Part shown: positions 1 through 7,256 of the stretch, piece by piece
Layout of the letters: each line of letters opens with the position of its first letter
How positions within the stretch are numbered: position 1 is the stretch's first letter
NCBI RefSeq assembly: GCF_014651935.1
Contig: NZ_BMXV01000003.1
Span: forward strand, 1 to 64,000
Reading direction: 5' to 3'
Origin: Marinobacter zhanjiangensis
GTDB taxonomy: Bacteria; Pseudomonadota; Gammaproteobacteria; Pseudomonadales; Oleiphilaceae
Length of the DNA: 64,000 nt
Position numbers and translations under genes: made by a program
Notes under the pieces: generated by a model
Told to the model about the DNA's origin: nothing
The model's database searches: none
What the model saw: only the letters and a program-made list of their open reading frames with translations

Positions 1-107
1 AATAGCGTTCTGGAACCACCTGATCCCATCCCGAACTCAGCAGTGAAACAGAGCAGCGCCGATGGTAGTGTGGCATTTGCCCATGCGAGAGTAGGTCATC
101 GTCAGGC
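1..107 (+). rRNA. rrf: 5S ribosomal RNA, 3' part (5' end outside window)
   Basis: The segment matches the conserved 5S rRNA body: the CCCGAACTCAG loop, CGCCGATGGTAGTGTGG and the GAGAGTAGGTCATCG end seen in pseudomonad-type 5S RNAs. About a dozen 5' nucleotides are missing because the window starts inside the gene. The end near 107 is inferred from the expected helix I end (GTCAGGC). The gene closes an rRNA operon lying to the left. Confidence 0.93.
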
Positions 108-175
108 GCCCAAACCCAGCCCCTAGTGCTTTGCACTAGGGGCTTTTTTCGTTTGGGCGCCTGACGATGACCTAC
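91..175. repeat. Perfect inverted copy of the 5S rRNA 3' end around the terminator
   Basis: Bases 91-115 (last 17 nt of 5S plus flank) are repeated exactly, reverse-complemented, at 151-175, with the terminator hairpin in the middle. All 25 positions match. The outer stem therefore continues beyond the terminator stem, and the second arm reproduces the 5' strand of 5S helix I. Confidence 0.9.
118..149 (+). terminator. Intrinsic terminator of the rRNA operon
   Basis: A 12-bp perfect stem (118-129 with 133-144), a TTT loop and a following run of Ts (144-149) make a strong rho-independent terminator directly after the 5S gene. Confidence 0.93.
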
Positions 176-568
176 GGGGGTGTGAGCCCTGGTGCCCGCA
201 GGGCAGGCGACGCGCAGCGTTGCCAGGGGCGAACGCCCGGGGCGTCCCCGCGAAGGGCCGGGAATCGTCGCCGTGCGTAGCACGGCCTTTAGGCCCGTCC
301 GGGCCCGCGGCAAGCCCGGAAGAACGTCACGGGAATCACTCATTCAGCCTGGATCTACAGCGACATCATTGCCCCCGTACAAGGCCAGCCTCTTGCTGAT
401 ACAGGCGCCCTGCGGGCGCCACCCCCTCACCCCGGCCCTCTCTCGCAAGGGGAAAGGGGGAGGTGCTGTGCAAACCGGCAACATGGGTAACAGTCGCCAA
501 ACCTGACAATGGAAAAGGGCCCTGATACCTACCGGCATCGGCGCTTTCCGACAACGCTAAAGAACCTC
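176..568. other. Gene-free GC-rich stretch
   Basis: I see no credible gene between the 5S terminator region and paaX. Short open frames here have no family resemblance and no ribosome binding sites. The sequence is GC-rich and full of short hairpins, and includes the REP-like element at 404-462. Confidence 0.6.
404..462. repeat. REP-like palindromic element
   Basis: A 7-bp perfect GC hairpin (404-410 with 414-420, loop TGC) is followed by the string CCCTCACCCCGGCCCTC and a G-rich partner to about 462. This CCCTCACCC...GGGGA pattern is typical of extragenic palindromes scattered in gammaproteobacterial genomes. A related hairpin lies at 7225-7256 on the other strand. Confidence 0.5.
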
Positions 569-1495
569 TCAGTCCCTGAGCCCACCAAACCGCCTGTAGA
601 AGCCGTCATTGGGCCCCGGCAAAGGACCGGAGGCATTCTCCAGTGTCTGGTCCAGCCACTCTTCAGCGCGTTCATAGATCTGCCTGTAAAGATTCCGGCA
701 CAACTGTCTCGCGCTGCGCCCTTCCCAGTCTCCCGGGAGCAGGGCGTCAGGCAATTGCGGGTCTCGGAGCAGGATCTTCCGGTATTCGTGGATGAGCAGG
801 GTTCTGGCAATCAGGCAATCCTCGGGTGACAGCGTGTCTTCATCCTTGAGATCCTGCCAAAGAGGCCTGAACTGGTTAAGGAAACGCCGGTAGCGCCCAC
901 CCAGTTCATCGAGGTTCCAGCTCTCGCGAACCTCCCGTCGCATTGCCCTCGAGCTTAATGGCTCCACCGGATGGGTCTGCATCACGATGGTGTCTTCATA
1001 GGCATCCCACTCCTGCAGTGAGGGCAGTAACTCTTCCCTTTGCATTCTGGGGTGAATCATCACGCCTTGACCTATACTCCCGAAACTCAGCCATTTCAGT
1101 TCTTCCCGGACGCGACGGCGAGCGTCGGGCTCCAGTTGGGTGAGCAGGACCAACGTCCAACTGCCGGTCCATTCCCGGGTTGACATTTCGTACACGTGTT
1201 TGAATGCCTGCTCAAAGCGCCTGAGGCCAGGCCCGGTCAGGCTGTAGTAACTGCACCGACCGATTTTCTCGGCCTGTAGCCAGTTTTCCTTGACCAGGCG
1301 ATACACCGAGGTGCGTACCAGGCGCTCATTGATGCCCACTGGTTCCAGCAGGCGGGCAAGACTGCCGAGCCAGACGGTGCCGCCCCTTGGAACAATGGCA
1401 TCACCATACAGGGTGATGATCAAAGAGCCGGCCCGGATCGGGCGTTTTTTCTGGAATTGGCTGACGAGATGGTCGAGCTGCTTTTTGGCGGACAT
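569..1495 (-). CDS. paaX: Phenylacetic acid degradation operon repressor PaaX
   Basis: The 308-residue product has the PaaX/GntR-like organisation: an N-terminal winged helix (SLIITLYGDAIVPRGG, then ERLVRTSVYRLVKENWL), a central PaaX domain and the C-terminal DALLPGDWEGRSARQLC segment shared with E. coli PaaX (316 aa). In the family it represses paa genes and is released by phenylacetyl-CoA. It is transcribed away from the livKHMG-livF operon, so the two share an intergenic control region. I chose the ATG at 1495 because it gives the usual family N-terminus; a GTG at 1522 would add nine residues. Neither start has a strong ribosome binding site. The targets are inferred to be the paa promoters and perhaps the transporter promoter. 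Confidence 0.9.
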   Translation of the reverse strand: MSAKKQLDHLVSQFQKKRPIRAGSLIITLYGDAIVPRGGTVWLGSLARLLEPVGINERLVRTSVYRLVKENWLQAEKIGRCSYYSLTGPGLRRFEQAFKHVYEMSTREWTGSWTLVLLTQLEPDARRRVREELKWLSFGSIGQGVMIHPRMQREELLPSLQEWDAYEDTIVMQTHPVEPLSSRAMRREVRESWNLDELGGRYRRFLNQFRPLWQDLKDEDTLSPEDCLIARTLLIHEYRKILLRDPQLPDALLPGDWEGRSARQLCRNLYRQIYERAEEWLDQTLENASGPLPGPNDGFYRRFGGLRD

Positions 1496-1857
1496 AGGCT
1501 GAGGAATCTGCTTGAGAAACACTATGAAAAATTAAGCGCCTATTATCCTTATCTAATGGTTGCGGGTAAAACAACCATTTACCGAAGACCGGTGGTGGCG
1601 CTTTCCTAAATCGGTTGACAGGAACAATACGATACAATAGCGTTCGTTGTAAGTCTTGATATGTGTCAGGAGGCGATGACTCCCAAGTAGTCAGCATGCT
1701 TACTGATGCCTTGGTAGCCAGGACTCTGGAGAGTCTCTTCCTGGACACCTCTTGGACTCTGTGAAGCGGAAAGTGAATCATGAAATCACGGATCACTTTC
1801 CGATTAGGTAACAAAAACAATGAGAGCACGCGTGCTCCAAAACCTGGGAGAAAAACA
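1496..1857. promoter_or_regulatory. Divergent paaX/livK control region with four palindromes
   Basis: Between two divergent genes lie several inverted repeats: AATGGTTG/CAACCATT (1555-1562, 1572-1579); TACAA/TTGTA (1633-1637, 1647-1651); a 10-bp pair CGGAAAGTGA/TCACTTTCCG (1767-1776, 1793-1802) in the presumed livK leader; and a 14-bp perfect palindrome GAGCACGCGTGCTC (1824-1837) just before the livK ribosome binding site. TTGACA occurs at 1615-1620 but no well-spaced -10 follows it. Which of these bind PaaX or another regulator cannot be told from sequence. Confidence 0.5.
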
Positions 1858-3015
1858 ATGACCAAGAAAAGCCTCTTGCGTCGTGCTGGTGTGGTGGCGG
1901 CTTCGCTGACAGCCAGCGTGCTGATGTCTGCACAGGCAGCCGAGCCCATCAAAATCGGCTCGTTCCTTTCTGTTACCGGCCCCGCTTCCTTTCTGGGAGA
2001 CCCGGAGCTGAAAACCCTCGAAATGTATGTAGAAAAAATCAATGAGGAAGGTGGTGTGCTCGGGCGACAGCTGGAGTTAATCCATTATGATGACGTGGGC
2101 AACGCTTCCAACGCCCGTAACTTCGCTGGCCGACTGATTCGCTCCGATCAGGTAGATATCATTGTGGGGGGCAGCACCACGGGTGCCACCATGGCCGCTG
2201 CTCCGCTTGTCCAGCAGGCAGGAATGCCCTTCATTTCACTGGCCGGGGCAGTGACCATAGTCAGTCCGGTTCAGGAATGGGTATTCAAAACACCGCAGTC
2301 GGACCGCATGGCGGCGGAGCGGATCCTTTGGGACATGGAGCGTCGTGGTTTCGACAAGATCGGCCTGATTTCCGGTACCGGTGGTTTCGGCGCCTCTGGC
2401 CGCAAACAGACACTGGAGGTTGCCGGCGAGTACGGTATCGAGGTGGTCGCGGATGAAACCTACGGTCCGTCCGATTCGGATATGACCGCCCAGCTTACCA
2501 ACATCAGCAATGCTGATGGTGTAGACGCGGTGCTGAACTTCGGTTTCGGCCAGGGCCCGGCCATCGTCACCAAGAACTATGCTGCACTGGATATCGACCT
2601 GCCGTTCTACCAGTCTCACGGCGTTGCTTCTGATGCTTTCCTGGATCTGGCGGGTGATGCCGCTGAAGGTCTGCGCCTGCCTGCATCTCCTCTTCTGGTA
2701 CCCGCTGCGCTTCCTGACGATGACCCCCAGAAAGCTGTGGTACAGGGTTACAAGGAGGCCTATGAGGAACGTTGGGATTCCAGGGTTTCAACTTTCGGTG
2801 GGTATGCCTACGACGGGCTGATGCTGGCTGTTCAGGCTATCGAGGCCGCAGGTAGCACCGATAAGGCCGCTGTCAGGGACGAGCTGGAGGACATCTCTGG
2901 CTACGTGGGCGTTACAGGTATCTACAACATGGCGCCGGATGATCATAACGGCCTGGCACCGGAATCGTTCCGGATCCTCGAGGTCAAGGACGGTGACTGG
3001 ATGCTGGTCGACTAA
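1858..3015 (+). CDS. Periplasmic substrate-binding protein of a LIV-type ABC transporter
   Basis: The 385-residue protein has a signal peptide (KKSLLRRAG, a hydrophobic stretch, and cleavage after AQA or AQAA near residue 27-28) and then a type I periplasmic binding fold of the LivK/Peripla_BP_6 family (IKIGSFLSVTGPASFLGDP near the mature start). The start at 1858 has a GGGAG Shine-Dalgarno and places the signal peptide at the N-terminus; an upstream in-frame ATG at 1780 would put 26 charged residues in front of it. It heads a five-gene importer operon. LIV-type binding proteins take amino acids, aromatic acids, amides or urea. The place beside paaX and the paa genes suggests phenylacetate or a related aromatic acid, but that is inference. 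Confidence 0.88.
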   Translation: MTKKSLLRRAGVVAASLTASVLMSAQAAEPIKIGSFLSVTGPASFLGDPELKTLEMYVEKINEEGGVLGRQLELIHYDDVGNASNARNFAGRLIRSDQVDIIVGGSTTGATMAAAPLVQQAGMPFISLAGAVTIVSPVQEWVFKTPQSDRMAAERILWDMERRGFDKIGLISGTGGFGASGRKQTLEVAGEYGIEVVADETYGPSDSDMTAQLTNISNADGVDAVLNFGFGQGPAIVTKNYAALDIDLPFYQSHGVASDAFLDLAGDAAEGLRLPASPLLVPAALPDDDPQKAVVQGYKEAYEERWDSRVSTFGGYAYDGLMLAVQAIEAAGSTDKAAVRDELEDISGYVGVTGIYNMAPDDHNGLAPESFRILEVKDGDWMLVD

Positions 3016-3034
3016 TCAGCTGACCAACCCTCTG

Positions 3035-3064
3035 CCCCCGGCCGCCTGAGGCAGGCGCCGGGGG
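3035..3064 (+). other. Stable hairpin between binding-protein and permease genes
   Basis: CCCCCGGC (3035-3042) pairs with GCCGGGGG (3057-3064), continued by GCCT/AGGC inside. No T run follows, so it is more likely a processing or mRNA-stability hairpin favouring the binding-protein transcript than a full terminator. Confidence 0.6.
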
Positions 3065-3084
3065 TACCTGACGGTGTCTTTCCT

Positions 3085-3960
3085 ATGTTTTCAGAATTCC
3101 TGCAGTTCCTGTTTACTGGTATTACCATCGGTGCCACCTATGCGCTGGTCGCGCTTGGTTTCACCATCATCTACAACGCCAGTCACGTGATCAACTTCGC
3201 TCAGGGCGAGTTCCTGATGATTGGCGGGATGGCAACCGTGTCCTTTATGGGCATGGGTATTCCCATGTTTTTTGCGATTATCCTGGCGGTTCTGCTGGCA
3301 TGCCTGGTTGGCGTTGCACTCCAGCGGCTGGCCATCGCTCCGGCAAAAAATGCCGATGTAGTGACGCTGATTATCATAACCATCGGTGCCTCCATTTTTA
3401 TCCGTGGCATTGCTCAGGTCGTCTGGGGTAAGGACTACCATGTGGTGCCGCCGTTCACCGGCAACGAGCCCATTCGCCTTGGCGGGGCGGTACTGAATTC
3501 CCAGAGCCTCTGGGTAATCGGTATTGGCGCGGTGCTGGTTGTGGCGCTGATCGTATTCTTCACCCGCACTCTGATAGGCCGGGCCATCCTCGGCACCTCG
3601 ATGAACAAGCTTGCGGCCCAGTTAGTCGGGATCAAGACGCAGATGGTCCTGATGCTGGCGTTCGGGCTTTCGGCCCTGCTGGGTTCAGTCGCAGGCGTCA
3701 CCGTGGCGCCCATCACCTTCACCTCTTATGACATTGGAATCCTGCTGGCGCTCAAAGGATTCGTGGCAGCTGCCATGGGTGGCCTCGGCAGTGGTCTCGG
3801 CGCCGTGGTGGGGGGCTTGCTTCTGGGCATCGTGGAGTCGATGACGGCTGGTTACATTTCCTCCGAATACAAGGACGCCGTGGCCTTTTCCATGATTCTG
3901 TTGGTCCTCTTTTTCATGCCCCGTGGTCTGTTCGGTGGCCGAACCGTGGAGCGTGTGTAA
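3085..3960 (+). CDS. livH: LIV-type ABC transporter permease (LivH family)
   Basis: This is a 291-residue, very hydrophobic membrane protein with about eight predicted helices and the LivH hallmarks (TIGATYALVALGFTIIYNA at the N-terminus, HVINFAQGEF, and FVAAAMGGLGSGLGAVVGG near the C-terminus, the region that contacts the ATPases). It forms half of the membrane channel with LivM. The length agrees with the family (about 290-310). Its stop codon overlaps the livM start by one base, which indicates translational coupling. The ribosome binding site before the ATG is weak. Confidence 0.9.
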   Translation: MFSEFLQFLFTGITIGATYALVALGFTIIYNASHVINFAQGEFLMIGGMATVSFMGMGIPMFFAIILAVLLACLVGVALQRLAIAPAKNADVVTLIIITIGASIFIRGIAQVVWGKDYHVVPPFTGNEPIRLGGAVLNSQSLWVIGIGAVLVVALIVFFTRTLIGRAILGTSMNKLAAQLVGIKTQMVLMLAFGLSALLGSVAGVTVAPITFTSYDIGILLALKGFVAAAMGGLGSGLGAVVGGLLLGIVESMTAGYISSEYKDAVAFSMILLVLFFMPRGLFGGRTVERV

Positions 3961-4967
3961 TGTTGCAGCGTTTTATTGACTGGCGAATGAATTATGTACT
4001 GGTTCTCGCCATCATCGTCTTTGTTGTACCTCTGCTGATGGACAATCCGTTTTACTTCGACCTCGCTACGCAGATTCTCATCATCGCCGCCACTGTGGTG
4101 GGACTGAACCTGCTGGTTGGTTATGCCGGGCAGATAAGCCTGGGGCATGCGGGGTTTTATGGTATGGGCGCCTATTTCAGTGCCATTGCCACGACCACTT
4201 ACAACTGGCCGCCGCTGCTGGCCATCGTGGTAGCGGCGGCGGTGGTTGGGCTTATCGCCTATGTTGTCGGGCGGCCGATCCTGAGACTCAAGGGGCACTA
4301 CCTCTCCATGGCGACCTTGGCCGTGGGTTTCATTATTGCCATTATCCTCAACAACGAGAGTGAGCTGACTGGCGGGCCGGACGGCATGTCGGTGGTGCCG
4401 CTGAGCCTGTTTGGCTGGGAACTGAGTACTTTCGGCCTGTATTCAATGTTCGGTTTCGAGATACCCGGTCACATTGCCTGGTACCTGGTGGCCGGTGTCC
4501 TGCTGCTGGTGGCGGTGGTAGTTGCCCAGAATATTATTGATTCGCCTATTGGCAGAGCCCTGCGGTCGATTCATGGCTCCGAGATCGCTGCTCGTACCGT
4601 GGGTGTGGATACGACGCATTACAAGAGCCTGGTGTTCGTGGTTTCCGCAATTTATGCGAGCGTCATGGGGAGTGTGTTTGCCCACTTTACCGGGTTTATT
4701 ACGCCAGCCATTGCCGGCTTCGACTACTCGATCGTGCTGATCACTATGGTTGTGCTTGGTGGCATGGCTTCGCCGATGGGGGTCATTCTGGGAGCGGTCG
4801 TGCTCAAGCTGATGCCTCAGTTTCTTGCCGGTTTCCAGGAGTACGAGACGGCCATTTTCGGCTTTATCCTGATGGCCACCATGATCTTCATGCCCAAGGG
4901 CTTTTACCCCACGGCCATGAACGCACTGCGCCGCAAGCTGGGCCGGTATTCCGGAGGTGAGGCATGA
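3960..4967 (+). CDS. livM: LIV-type ABC transporter permease (LivM family)
   Basis: The 335-residue inner-membrane protein carries the LivM signature GYAGQISLGHAGFYGMGAY near residue 55, the SELTGGPDGM segment, and the coupling-loop region GRALRSIHGSEIAARTVGVD. It is the second channel subunit. It overlaps livH by 1 bp and livG by 4 bp (ATGA), so the four proteins are probably made in fixed proportion. Nothing in the sequence is unusual for the family. Confidence 0.9.
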   Translation: MLQRFIDWRMNYVLVLAIIVFVVPLLMDNPFYFDLATQILIIAATVVGLNLLVGYAGQISLGHAGFYGMGAYFSAIATTTYNWPPLLAIVVAAAVVGLIAYVVGRPILRLKGHYLSMATLAVGFIIAIILNNESELTGGPDGMSVVPLSLFGWELSTFGLYSMFGFEIPGHIAWYLVAGVLLLVAVVVAQNIIDSPIGRALRSIHGSEIAARTVGVDTTHYKSLVFVVSAIYASVMGSVFAHFTGFITPAIAGFDYSIVLITMVVLGGMASPMGVILGAVVLKLMPQFLAGFQEYETAIFGFILMATMIFMPKGFYPTAMNALRRKLGRYSGGEA

Positions 4968-5722
4968 CGGTAATGATTGATATCAAAGGCCTCGACAAGG
5001 AATTCGGTGGCGTGCATGCCATTGAGGGTCTTGAGTTCTCTGTTGAGCAGGGCCAGGTGTATTCAGTCATTGGCCCTAACGGTGCGGGCAAAACGACGCT
5101 GTTCAACCTGATCACAGGCTTTTATATCCCCACCCGGGGTGATATCACCCTGAACGGTGAAAGTGTGGTGGGCATGGATCCGAACCGTCTGGCGGAGCGA
5201 GGCATGTGCCGTACGTTCCAGCAGATGCAGGTCTGCATGAATATGACAGCGCTGGAGAACGTCATGCTTGGCCGCCATCTGCAGATTCGGGCCAATCTTC
5301 TTACCTCCATGTTCCGTCTGCCGTCGCTGCTGCGGGAAGAGAAAGCCTGCCGCGAGCGATCGGAGGAACTAATGAAGTTTGTGGGCTGCGGGGATTACCT
5401 TGATACCGAGGCGTCGGCGATGTCCTACGGCGCCCTCAAGCGTCTGGAAATTGCCCGGGCACTGGCGGCGGATCCGAAGATTCTGTTGCTGGATGAGCCT
5501 GCTGCCGGTCTCAACGGCACCGAAACGGCTGAGCTTGAGGAGTTGATCCGCAAGATCGCCCAGCAGGGAGTGACGGTGATGCTGGTTGAGCATGACATGA
5601 AGTTGGTCATGGGTATTTCGGACCGGCTACTGGTGATCAACTATGGTCGCAAGCTGGCCGAAGGCACCCCGGAAGAAATTCGCAACAATCCAGACGTAAT
5701 TGCTGCCTATCTGGGTGGCTGA
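4964..5722 (+). CDS. livG: LIV-type ABC transporter ATP-binding protein (LivG family)
   Basis: The 252-residue nucleotide-binding subunit has Walker A GPNGAGKTT (37-45), the LivG-type signature SYGALKRLEIARAL in place of LSGGQ (common in this subfamily), Walker B ILLLDEPAAGLN and the switch histidine in LVEHDMKLVMG. It sits on the cytoplasmic face and pairs with the second ATPase encoded next. It overlaps livM by 4 bp. Confidence 0.92.
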   Translation: MTVMIDIKGLDKEFGGVHAIEGLEFSVEQGQVYSVIGPNGAGKTTLFNLITGFYIPTRGDITLNGESVVGMDPNRLAERGMCRTFQQMQVCMNMTALENVMLGRHLQIRANLLTSMFRLPSLLREEKACRERSEELMKFVGCGDYLDTEASAMSYGALKRLEIARALAADPKILLLDEPAAGLNGTETAELEELIRKIAQQGVTVMLVEHDMKLVMGISDRLLVINYGRKLAEGTPEEIRNNPDVIAAYLGG

Positions 5723-5739
5723 GTGGAAGGGCATGTATC

Positions 5740-7098
5740 ATGAGTGAACAGAACCAGACTACGACACCTGCCCGGTCGCGCAGCGAGCAGGCAGTAGGCA
5801 TTATTATCCGCGAACACCAGGGTTTGTGGCGAGTGATCGACCTGGTCGAGCAGCTCCAGCAGGATATGAATGTGAATAGTCAGCGCCCCGATGAGGTGCT
5901 GTTCAATACCATCTTTGATTATATCCAGCACTTCTCCAACCGTGTCCACAGTCAACCAACGGAGATCGTGCTATACAAGAAGGTACGTGAGAAGTCACCG
6001 GAAACCGGACCGCTGCTGGACAAACTGGAGCGCGGCTACGTCATTGGTCATCAGAAGATCAACGAGTTACGGGAGTTGCTGTCCGCCTGTGTCAAGGGAT
6101 GGCCAGACGGGCGGGAAGCTTTCAATCATGCCCTGACCCGTTTTACCCAGGCGTTGCGCAAGCACATCAAGAAGGAAGAGGGGGTGGTGATTCCCCGGGC
6201 GAAGGAGGTGCTGACCGAGGAAGACTGGCGGCAAATCGCCGAGGCCCGGGATCAGCAAAATGATCCCTTGTTTGGTGACCGGGTTCGGGAGGAGTTCCGC
6301 GAGCTGCGGCATCAGATCGTCAGCTATACGCCGGAGCGATTCGGCGGCCTGGGGCTGAGTCATCCTGCCAGCAAGCCGGAAACCGGCACCGAGATGTTGT
6401 CCATTGAGGGGGTCGTGTCTTCTTATGGCCAGATTGAGGTGCTGCACGATATCAACCTGAAGATCAACAGCGGGGAGATCGTGTCACTGGTAGGCGCCAA
6501 CGGCGCTGGCAAGTCCACTCTGTTGATGGCCATTTCCGGCTTGCAACCTCTGGACAAGGGGCAGATGAGTTTCGAGGGTGAGAATCTGAACAAGATGTCG
6601 GTGGACAAGCGTGTTTCCAGAGGCATTGTCCAGGTCCCTGAGGGGCGTCAGGTGTTCAAGGATCTGAGCGTTCGTGACAACCTGCGTCTCGGTGCCTATA
6701 CCCGTAAGCAGGGACCAGAAGTTCAGCGCGATCTGCAAAAGGTCTATAGCAGGTTTCCGATTCTGGAGCAGAAGCAGGATAATCTGGCTGGTGAGCTTTC
6801 CGGTGGGCAGCAGCAGATGCTGGCGATCGGTCGGGCGTTGATGGCCAGGCCGCGTCTGTTGCTACTGGATGAGCCGAGTATGGGTCTGGCGCCGCTGATT
6901 GTGGAGGAAATTTTCGGAATTATCCGGGAGCTCACGGAGGAGGGTATTACCGTCTTCCTGGTTGAACAGAATGCCTCCCAGGCCCTGGCTCTGGCCGATC
7001 GTGGTTATGTGCTGGAGACCGGGCGTGTGGTGCTTGAGGGCACCGGGCGGGAGCTGCTTAGTAACGAGAAGGTTCGGGAGGCTTATCTGGGCATGTAA
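5740..7098 (+). CDS. Hemerythrin-like domain fused to a LivF-type ABC ATPase
   Basis: A LivF ATPase is normally about 235 residues; this product has 452. Residues 220-452 are a complete LivF: Walker A GANGAGKST (252-260), LSGGQ (353-357), Walker B LLLLDEP (373-379) and the family-typical LVEQN switch. Residues 18-195 form a predicted four-helix bundle resembling the hemerythrin HHE domain, with candidate iron ligands H26 (REHQGLW), H64/H70 and E75, H104 (GHQKI) and H142 with E146/E147 (KHIKKEE). The second-helix consensus HHPxEE reads HSQPTE here, so the ligand set may differ from classical members. A linker (196-219) joins the parts without any break in frame. It is the last gene of the importer operon, 17 bp after livG, and a bidirectional terminator follows. 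I infer that transport is gated by O2, iron or redox state; no function has been shown here. Confidence 0.87.
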   Translation: MSEQNQTTTPARSRSEQAVGIIIREHQGLWRVIDLVEQLQQDMNVNSQRPDEVLFNTIFDYIQHFSNRVHSQPTEIVLYKKVREKSPETGPLLDKLERGYVIGHQKINELRELLSACVKGWPDGREAFNHALTRFTQALRKHIKKEEGVVIPRAKEVLTEEDWRQIAEARDQQNDPLFGDRVREEFRELRHQIVSYTPERFGGLGLSHPASKPETGTEMLSIEGVVSSYGQIEVLHDINLKINSGEIVSLVGANGAGKSTLLMAISGLQPLDKGQMSFEGENLNKMSVDKRVSRGIVQVPEGRQVFKDLSVRDNLRLGAYTRKQGPEVQRDLQKVYSRFPILEQKQDNLAGELSGGQQQMLAIGRALMARPRLLLLDEPSMGLAPLIVEEIFGIIRELTEEGITVFLVEQNASQALALADRGYVLETGRVVLEGTGRELLSNEKVREAYLGM

Positions 7099-7150
7099 TT
7101 GCCTGGAAACAGTGGTCTTGTGGTTTGGGAGTACGGCCACTAATCCTCAT

Positions 7151-7188
7151 AAAAAAGCCGGACTGGCATGAACCAGTCCGGCTTTTTT
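7151..7188. terminator. Bidirectional terminator between livF fusion and paaZ
   Basis: AAAAAAGCCGGACTGG (7151-7166) pairs perfectly with CCAGTCCGGCTTTTTT (7173-7188) around a 6-nt loop. The A and T runs on either side let it stop transcripts of the importer operon; for the opposite paa operon it would act about 70 bp past the paaZ stop. Confidence 0.92.
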
Positions 7189-7224
7189 GTAGGTGACTCG
7201 TCCTTGATGAGGTTACCGGTATGA

Positions 7225-7256
7225 CCTCTCCCGGTTGGGAGAGGCCGGGTAAGGGT
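7225..7256. repeat. REP-like hairpin
   Basis: CCTCTCCC (7225-7232) pairs with GGGAGAGG (7237-7244), followed by CCGGGTAAGGG. On the minus strand this reads CCCTTACCCGGCCTCTCCC, close to the string at 422-440. It lies in the gap between two convergent operons, the usual place for such elements. Confidence 0.5.

Noticed and set aside
192-554. Small open frames between the 5S rRNA and paaX
   Set aside because: They run through REP-like and hairpin-rich sequence, have no ribosome binding sites, and overlap one another on both strands.
1780-1857. N-terminal extension of the periplasmic binding protein
   Set aside because: The extension would place charged residues before the signal peptide; the ATG at 1858 has a proper GGGAG site.
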